A stretch of 64,000 bases of DNA from Pseudomonas saudimassiliensis (GTDB taxonomy: Bacteria; Pseudomonadota; Gammaproteobacteria; Pseudomonadales; Pseudomonadaceae). Made by a program: the position numbers and the translations under genes. The stretch's first letter is position 1; each line of letters opens with the position of its first letter. Shown piece after piece: positions 58,723-64,000 of this stretch. The stretch spans positions 434,001 to 498,000 of the forward strand of contig NZ_LK391969.1 of assembly GCF_000939975.1 (NCBI RefSeq), read 5' to 3'. The notes beneath the pieces are model-generated. The model worked only from the letters and a program-made list of their open reading frames with translations, did no database searches and was not told the DNA's origin.

Positions 58723-60183
58723 ATGTCTGCCACGACAACAAACGAATCCCAATCTGGCGGATGGACTGCCAGCCGTGCAATCGGCCTGATCGTCGGCGCC
58801 CTGCTGCTGATCATGACCTTGGTGGTTCCCGCTCCCGAAGGCATGAGCGATGCCGCCTGGAAAGCAGCCGGCCTGATGATGCTGCTGGCCGCCTGGTGGG
58901 CCACCGAAGCGATTCCGATCCCTGCCACCTCCCTGGTACCCATCGTCCTGATTCCCGCCCTGGGCATCGGCACCGTCGCCCAGGCCACGGCCCCTTACGC
59001 CAATCCCACGATCTTCCTGTTCATGGGCGGTTTTGTGCTGGGCCTGGCGATGCAGCGCTGGAATCTGCACAAGCGTATCGCGCTCATGACCCTGCTGGCG
59101 GTCGGCAGCAAGCCGAGCCAGCAGATCGCCGGGTTCATGATTGCCACCGGCTTCCTCAGCATGTGGGTGAGCAACACCGCTACCGCCATCATGATGCTGC
59201 CGATTGGCCTGTCGGTAGTCAGCATGTTCGAGAATGATGATCCGACCGCCGTGCGCAAGTTTGCCACTGCGTTGTTGCTGGCCATCGCCTATGCCGCCAG
59301 TGTGGGCGGTATCGGGACCATCATCGGCACGCCGCCCAACGCGCTGCTGGTCGCTTACCTGGCCGAGAACCATGATATTCACATCGGCTTCGGCCAGTGG
59401 ATGCTGGTTGGCGTACCGATTTCGGTGCTGATGCTGGTTACCGTGTGGTTCATGCTGGCGCGCAAGGACTTCGGCCTCAAGGCGGAAAACAACAGTCGCG
59501 AACTGCTGCAGAAGCAACTCAGCGATCTGGGTCCCATGAGCCGTGGGGAAAAGACCATTGCCGTCGTCTTCCTGCTGACCGCCGCCGCCTGGATATTCCA
59601 GCCGCTGCTGTCCAGCTCGCTGATTCCCTGGCTGAACGACACCATTATCGCCATCGCCTCGGCCATCATCATGTTCCTGATTCCGGTTGACCGGGAAAAG
59701 GGCAACCTGATGGACTGGGACACCGCATCCAAGATGCCCTGGGGCGTACTGCTGCTGTTCGGCGGTGGATTGTCCCTGGCCGCGGTCATCACCTCCTCCG
59801 GCCTGGCAGTATGGATTGCCGAGTCGCTGTCGGTGATAGGTATGCTACCCACGCTGGTTATCGTACTGGTCATTACCGCCGTGATCATCTTCCTCACCGA
59901 GATCACCAGCAATACCGCCACCGCCGCTGCCTTCCTCCCGCTGATGGGCGCACTGGCCATGGCCCAGGACGTGTCACCTATCCTGTATGCGGTACCCGCC
60001 GCCGTCGCCGCCAGCTGCGCCTTCATGATGCCGGTCGCCACACCGCCCAATGCCATCGTGTTCGGTACTGGCCACATGAAGATCGGCGACATGATTTCCG
60101 CCGGCTTCAAGCTGAATATCGCCGGAGTCATCATTGTCGGGGTACTGGCCTACTATCTGATGTTCCTGGTGTTCGGCATCTGA
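58723..60183 (+). CDS. DASS/SLC13 family sodium-coupled anion (dicarboxylate) transporter
   Basis: The protein is 486 residues from the ATG at 58723 (weak GGATAAGAGA site); a TTG at 58711 is the only longer option. It has about a dozen hydrophobic helices and the two SNT signatures that bind carboxylate and sodium in this family: WVSNTATAIMMLP near residue 150 and ITSNTATAAAFLP near residue 395, each preceding a conserved Pro. Substrates are probably C4-dicarboxylates or related anions. It diverges from smc with a 260-base promoter-bearing gap. Confidence 0.9.
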   Translation: MSATTTNESQSGGWTASRAIGLIVGALLLIMTLVVPAPEGMSDAAWKAAGLMMLLAAWWATEAIPIPATSLVPIVLIPALGIGTVAQATAPYANPTIFLFMGGFVLGLAMQRWNLHKRIALMTLLAVGSKPSQQIAGFMIATGFLSMWVSNTATAIMMLPIGLSVVSMFENDDPTAVRKFATALLLAIAYAASVGGIGTIIGTPPNALLVAYLAENHDIHIGFGQWMLVGVPISVLMLVTVWFMLARKDFGLKAENNSRELLQKQLSDLGPMSRGEKTIAVVFLLTAAAWIFQPLLSSSLIPWLNDTIIAIASAIIMFLIPVDREKGNLMDWDTASKMPWGVLLLFGGGLSLAAVITSSGLAVWIAESLSVIGMLPTLVIVLVITAVIIFLTEITSNTATAAAFLPLMGALAMAQDVSPILYAVPAAVAASCAFMMPVATPPNAIVFGTGHMKIGDMISAGFKLNIAGVIIVGVLAYYLMFLVFGI

Positions 60184-60203
60184 TCCGCCACCTGGCATGA
60201 CCG

Positions 60204-60233
60204 AACCGCCGTCCCAGTGACGGCGGTTTTTTT
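60204..60233 (+). terminator. Rho-independent terminator of the DASS transporter gene
   Basis: AACCGCCGTC and GACGGCGGTT form a 10-bp stem around CCAGT, followed by a T-run (to 60233). It begins about 20 bases after the stop codon. Confidence 0.9.
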
Positions 60234-60340
60234 GTACTCGCAGATGGGCGTAAAACTTCCAGGGACTGCAGGTCCGTGCAAGGTCATGCAGGAAGTAAAC
60301 CCTTCGTGGCTCCGAGTTTTTGCCGTTGCGGTAGTACGCC

Positions 60341-60416
60341 CTGCTACGATCGTTTGATGCGAAGGATGGTACAACGAGCCCCCAGGGATAGGTTCACCGC
60401 GTGTCGTAGCAGGGGC
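60341..60416. repeat. Long-spaced inverted repeat in the DASS-ccmI gap
   Basis: ACGCCCTGCTACGA (about 60346-60351 region, left arm near 60346) and TCGTAGCAGGGGCGT near 60402-60416 are inverted copies differing by one base, about 50 bases apart. This could fold as a long hairpin or be a degenerate REP-type element. The surrounding gap 60234-60478 shows no gene. Confidence 0.5.
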
Positions 60417-60478
60417 GTGCCAACACAGAGGCTTGCACATGCAAGCGCTGACAATGTAAGCGAGTTGAACGCTAAACA

Positions 60479-60501
60479 GGGGCCCGCTCGGGCCGGGCCC
60501 C
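60479..60501 (-). terminator. GC-rich hairpin downstream of ccmI
   Basis: GGGGCCCG and CGGGCCCC form a perfect 8-bp stem with a 7-base loop, 12 bases after the ccmI stop, followed on the minus strand by TGTTTA. It probably ends the ccm operon. Confidence 0.65.
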
Positions 60502-60513
60502 TGGAAGGAAAGA

Positions 60514-61731
60514 TCAGAGGGTGCGGTCGATCTGCAGTACGGTGGGTTTGTCCGACTCGTCGCCGGCGGTGAGCGTCACCGCACGGGATTCATGGCTGGC
60601 CTGCATGACGTCACCGTTAGCAGAGATGCGCGCGCTCAGCTGCAGGGTTTGTCCCTGTTGCAGCTGGATACCGGGCATCAGCGCGTCACTGGCATCCAGC
60701 ACCACCTCCGCCGGCAGCTCAGCCTTGCTCAGGCGTTGGGCAAACAATGGCATGGGTGGGCCCTGCGGATCACGCGCGGAAACAAAGACCACCGCATCAT
60801 CGCCGAAGGCTTCGGCCAGCTCGTCGGCCAGCTCCACCCGCACGCTGATCTTAAGCTGTTGCTCAGCTGCCGCCGCGGTGTCGGCCGAGGTCGTGCCCGC
60901 CTCCTGCATGCGCTCACGCGCCCGATCGATACCGCCCTGGATCGCCATGGCGCCTTCGCTGCCCGGGGGCATACCGGCCAGCAGCCGCTCCCAGTAACCG
61001 ATCGCACCGGCATATTCACCGGACTCGAAGGCCGCGATGCCCAGCAGTCCAAGGGCGGTGGGCTCGTTGGGATTCAGCTCCAGGGCACGGTCCAGGGCCG
61101 CTACCGAATCGGTATCGAGCTGGTTGCCGTTGGCGAAGAATTGCGCCTGGGCCATCTGTGCCAGCACTTCCGGCCGCTCACCAAGACGCTGCAGGCTGGC
61201 CGCGAAGGCGCCAGCCGCTTCCTGGGGGCGCTGGGCTCCGAGATAGGCGCGACCCAGCATGTACCAGACCTCACCGTTCTCCGGCTGCACGTCGGTGATA
61301 CGTTCCATGCGGTCGATATAGCCATCCAGGTCTTCCGGCACCGGGTTGTCGGCCATTTCCCGCACCAACTGCACACCGGCAGGGTTGCCCCAGCTGAAAT
61401 AGAGTGCAATGACCACCAATGGCAGCACGCCGGCGGACACCACCAGCGGCCAGGCCCCACCGCGTCGCGTCGGCCGGCGCTCCCCATCCGCCCGGGCGGT
61501 ATCTTCCAGCAGCAGCTTGCCCGCTTCTTCAAGCGCCGAGTCATGTTGCTCAACGGTTACCTCACCGGCGGCCAGTTGGCTACCCAACTCGGCCACCCGC
61601 TCTTCATACAAAGCGACGTTCAGCGCGGTGCGGTCGGCCTTGCGACTGTGGCGCAGGGTCCAGATCGGCCAGACTACCGCCAGCATGCCCGCCAGGATCA
61701 GCAGCGCGCTATACAACCAGAAATCAATCAT
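60514..61731 (-). CDS. ccmI: Cytochrome c maturation protein CcmI (CycH)
   Basis: The protein is 405 residues. Two N-terminal transmembrane helices (about 4-24 and 93-113) flank an acidic cytoplasmic loop, and the periplasmic part carries TPR repeats (GEVWYMLGRAYLGAQRPQEAAGAF…; EPTALGLLGIAAFESGEY). CcmI chaperones apocytochrome c to the heme ligation complex CcmFH. It overlaps ccmH by one base on the upstream side and is the last gene of the operon here. Confidence 0.93.
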   Translation of the reverse strand: MIDFWLYSALLILAGMLAVVWPIWTLRHSRKADRTALNVALYEERVAELGSQLAAGEVTVEQHDSALEEAGKLLLEDTARADGERRPTRRGGAWPLVVSAGVLPLVVIALYFSWGNPAGVQLVREMADNPVPEDLDGYIDRMERITDVQPENGEVWYMLGRAYLGAQRPQEAAGAFAASLQRLGERPEVLAQMAQAQFFANGNQLDTDSVAALDRALELNPNEPTALGLLGIAAFESGEYAGAIGYWERLLAGMPPGSEGAMAIQGGIDRARERMQEAGTTSADTAAAAEQQLKISVRVELADELAEAFGDDAVVFVSARDPQGPPMPLFAQRLSKAELPAEVVLDASDALMPGIQLQQGQTLQLSARISANGDVMQASHESRAVTLTAGDESDKPTVLQIDRTL

Positions 61732-62204
61732 CAGGCGTCTTCTTCTCTTTCCAGCAGGGATTGCAGACGTCGCTGCTCTTCCGCGCTCAGCTGCTGCGCT
61801 GCGGTATCACGCAGCGCGCGCTGGCGACGGCGTAGCAGGACGATAAGGAATACGAAGCCACCCAGCAGCAGCACCGCCGGCGCGAACCAGAGCACCACGG
61901 TGGCCGGGGTCAGGGCGGGCTTGTAGCGCACGAAGTCGCCGTAGCGGCTGACCATGAAGTCGACGATCTGCTCATCGCCCTTGCCCTCGGTGACCATGCG
62001 GTACACCTCCCGGCGCAGGTCCATGGCGATCGGCGCATCGGAATCGGCGATGTTCTGGTTCTGGCACTTGGGACAACGCAGCTCCGAACTCACCTTGTAG
62101 AACTGCTCACGCTGCGCCTCGGTCTCGAACTCGTAGGTATCGATCGCCGCCAGGGCCAGGGGTGCCAGGGTCAGGGCGAGCAGCAGGCTCAGCCAGCGAA
62201 TCAT
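61731..62204 (-). CDS. ccmH: Cytochrome c maturation protein CcmH
   Basis: The protein is 157 residues with a signal peptide (about 1-19), the redox pair RCPKCQN (Cys44 and Cys47), and one C-terminal transmembrane helix (about 104-124). It keeps the apocytochrome heme-binding cysteines reduced. Start and stop overlap the neighbours, consistent with an operon ccmF-G-H-I. Confidence 0.95.
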   Translation of the reverse strand: MIRWLSLLLALTLAPLALAAIDTYEFETEAQREQFYKVSSELRCPKCQNQNIADSDAPIAMDLRREVYRMVTEGKGDEQIVDFMVSRYGDFVRYKPALTPATVVLWFAPAVLLLGGFVFLIVLLRRRQRALRDTAAQQLSAEEQRRLQSLLEREEDA

Positions 62205-62770
62205 GGTGTTGCTCCTTCATCAACCAGGGCCTGGTAGCGCGGGCCCAGTTGCGTTTCCCAGACCCGATCATCCACCACACCGACGAACTTGTAGCGGATG
62301 ACGCCCTCGGCATCGATCAGGAAGGTCTCCGGCGCACCATATACGCCCAGGTCCAGGCCGAGGCGCCCCTCAGCATCACTGATATTGAGCTGGTAGGGAT
62401 CGTGGAACTCCTTCAACCACTGCCGCGCGTCCTCGGTGTTGTCCTTGTAGTTCACCCCGTGGATGACAACGCCCTGCTCCGCCAGGCGGTTGAGCACCGG
62501 GTGCTCGACCCGGCAGGCAACGCACCAGGTGCCCCAGACGTTGACCAGCGCAGGCTGGCCGAGCAGGTCGGCGCGGGTAAGTGTCGGGCCATCCGCTTCC
62601 ACCGACGCCAGCGAGAAATCCGGGAAGGGCTTGTCGATCAGCGCCGACGGCAAGGTGCTGGGGTCAATGGCCAGATCCTGCTGGTTCTTCTTGTCATTCA
62701 GCGCCTTGAGAAACAGCCCCAGCAGCAGCACGAACAATATCAGCGGAATCAACTTCCAGTATCTGCGCAT
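62201..62770 (-). CDS. ccmG: Thiol:disulfide interchange protein CcmG (DsbE)
   Basis: The protein is 189 residues with an N-terminal anchor (about 5-23) and a periplasmic thioredoxin fold whose active site is WCVAC (Cys83, Cys86). It supplies reductant to CcmH or apocytochrome in cytochrome c biogenesis. It overlaps ccmH by 4 bases and ccmF by 1 base. Confidence 0.96.
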   Translation of the reverse strand: MRRYWKLIPLILFVLLLGLFLKALNDKKNQQDLAIDPSTLPSALIDKPFPDFSLASVEADGPTLTRADLLGQPALVNVWGTWCVACRVEHPVLNRLAEQGVVIHGVNYKDNTEDARQWLKEFHDPYQLNISDAEGRLGLDLGVYGAPETFLIDAEGVIRYKFVGVVDDRVWETQLGPRYQALVDEGATP

Positions 62771-64000
62771 CAGGCGGTCTCCCCTGCTGTCGCGGCCTGG
62801 GGCACGGTGCGCCGTTGGCGCACCTTCAGGCGATAACGCTTGTCACTGGCCGCCAGCAGACCACCGAAGGTCATCAGCAGCCCGCCTCCCCAGATCCAGC
62901 GCACGAAGGGTTTGATGTGGACGCGGATGGCCCAGGCGCCATTTTCCAGCGGCTCGCCCATGGCGACAAACAGGTCGCGGGTAAAACCCGGGTGGATACC
63001 GGCTTCGGTCATCGGCATGTTCTGTACGGTGTACAGGCGCTTTTCCGGGGTCAGGGTGGTGATGCGACGCTCGTTGCGATACACCTCGACGATTCCCTCA
63101 TCGGAAATCCAGTTTGGCCCTTCCAGATGGTCCGCGCCCTGGAACACGAAACGGTAGCCGCCCAGTTCCAGCGCATCGCCCGGCGCCATGCGCAGGTCGC
63201 GCTGGCTGTCGAACAGGCTGGCACCGACCACACCCACAGCGCAAACCGCGATGCCGACGTGGGCCAGGGTCATCCCCCAGTAACTGCGGGGCAAGGCGCG
63301 CACACCGCGCACCAGACCCTTGTTGCGCGACTTGTCGAGGATATCGCGCAGGCTGGCGCCGACTACCCAGAGCACCAACAACAACATGCTGCCGACGGCC
63401 AGATGGTGATCGCCGATCCACACCGCCCCGCCGATGGCTGCCAGCGCGGACAACACTACAACCCACTTCAGCTGTCCCGCCAGCCACTTGACCGGGGTGT
63501 CCTTCCACCGACTCATGATGCCGACGCCCAGCGCCAGCATGAGCACCGCCATCAGGGGGACGAACAGCGCATTGAAATAGGGCGGGCCCACCGACACCAT
63601 GGTCCCGGTCAAGGCATCCAGCGCCATGGGGTACAGGGTGCCCAGCAGCACCATCAGCGTGGCCACCACCAGGATGACGTTGTTGATCAGCAGGAAGGTT
63701 TCCCGCGACCAGAGGGCGAAACCAATCTGGCTCTTGACCACCGGTGCCCGTACCGCATAGAGCGCCAGCGAACCGCCGACGACGACCAGCAGGAAGCCGA
63801 GGATGAAGACACCCCGCTCCGGGTCGGTGGCAAAGGCATGCACCGAGGTCAGCACGCCCGAGCGTACCAGGAAGGTTCCCAGCAGGCTGAGAGAGAACGC
63901 GGCGATGGCCAGCAACACCGTCCAGCTCTTGAAGACGCCGCGTTTTTCCGTCACCGCCAGCGAGTGGATCAGCGCGGTGCCGACCAGCCAGGGCATGAAG
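62770..64000 (-). CDS. ccmF: Cytochrome c heme lyase subunit CcmF, 3' part
   Basis: The frame remains open at the window edge; about 410 codons are visible from the C-terminal part. The first visible residues FMPWLVGTALIHSLAVTEKRG and the later transmembrane helices match CcmF, a ~650-residue integral membrane protein that attaches heme to apocytochrome c with CcmH. The GGGLLMTFGGLLAASDKRYR end is typical. The WWD-type heme region is upstream of the window. Confidence 0.95.
   Translation of the reverse strand, partial: FMPWLVGTALIHSLAVTEKRGVFKSWTVLLAIAAFSLSLLGTFLVRSGVLTSVHAFATDPERGVFILGFLLVVVGGSLALYAVRAPVVKSQIGFALWSRETFLLINNVILVVATLMVLLGTLYPMALDALTGTMVSVGPPYFNALFVPLMAVLMLALGVGIMSRWKDTPVKWLAGQLKWVVVLSALAAIGGAVWIGDHHLAVGSMLLLVLWVVGASLRDILDKSRNKGLVRGVRALPRSYWGMTLAHVGIAVCAVGVVGASLFDSQRDLRMAPGDALELGGYRFVFQGADHLEGPNWISDEGIVEVYRNERRITTLTPEKRLYTVQNMPMTEAGIHPGFTRDLFVAMGEPLENGAWAIRVHIKPFVRWIWGGGLLMTFGGLLAASDKRYRLKVRQRRTVPQAATAGETA

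Overview
The window looks like a chromosomal segment of a Pseudomonadaceae gammaproteobacterium (Pseudomonas or Halopseudomonas; the sequence alone does not settle the genus). Pointers are the smc-zipA-ligA cluster, the gltX/tRNA-Ala-Glu-Ala arrangement, the PA2778/PA2779-type gene pair, the DUF1302/DUF1329 pair, a type VI secretion (T6SS) locus in the same order as the P. aeruginosa H2-T6SS, and the ccmF-G-H-I cytochrome c maturation genes.

Layout. (1) 1-5.1 kb is an eroded accessory region: the 3' part of a PhoD-like phosphatase gene, a GFA-family gene, a start-less coding-like stretch, a 604-codon orphan envelope-protein gene, a frameshifted second GFA copy, a REP-like palindrome, and an internally deleted group II intron (probably class C) lying directly behind the terminator of a tRNA operon. 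(2) 5.1-12.2 kb: tRNA-Ala/Glu/Ala with a near-consensus promoter, gltX, a LysR regulator divergent from an EmrAB-like efflux pair, and a PuuB-like FAD amine oxidase. (3) 12.3-13.6 kb: a small secreted hydrophobic protein and an adjacent C39-like peptidase/TPR lipoprotein. (4) 13.97-34.6 kb: a compact, co-directional T6SS operon, tssA-B-C-E-PAAR-F-G-H(clpV)-vasH-small lipoprotein-fha-J-K-L-M-PP2C phosphatase-Ser/Thr kinase. It encodes baseplate, sheath, membrane complex, recycling ATPase, a sigma-54 activator and a phospho-control pair. Hcp (TssD) and VgrG (TssI) are not in the locus and must come from elsewhere. (5) 34.6-50.3 kb is a lipid and hydroxy-acid catabolism neighbourhood: a 24-codon membrane microprotein, the DUF1302-DUF1329 operon with a divergent AraC regulator, a methyltransferase-fold protein with a signal peptide, an acyl-CoA dehydrogenase/SDR/APH-kinase trio resembling levulinate/4-hydroxyacid catabolism, SurE, a DNA-repair methyltransferase, a second acyl-CoA dehydrogenase, a thiolase and a Spinster-like MFS transporter. 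(6) 50.4-58.5 kb is core: dusC, ligA, zipA and smc, all on the minus strand. (7) 58.7-64 kb: a DASS/SLC13 transporter and the minus-strand ccmF(partial)-ccmG-ccmH-ccmI operon.

The most noteworthy items are the intron scar behind the tRNA terminator, the small genes (57-codon T6SS lipoprotein, 24-codon microprotein, start-less coding-like stretch), the repeat cluster in front of the T6SS operon, the GAFSGA variant of the T6SS sigma-54 activator, the peptide/peptidase pair, and the exported methyltransferase-fold protein. No CRISPR array, integrase, transposase or rRNA gene was seen.
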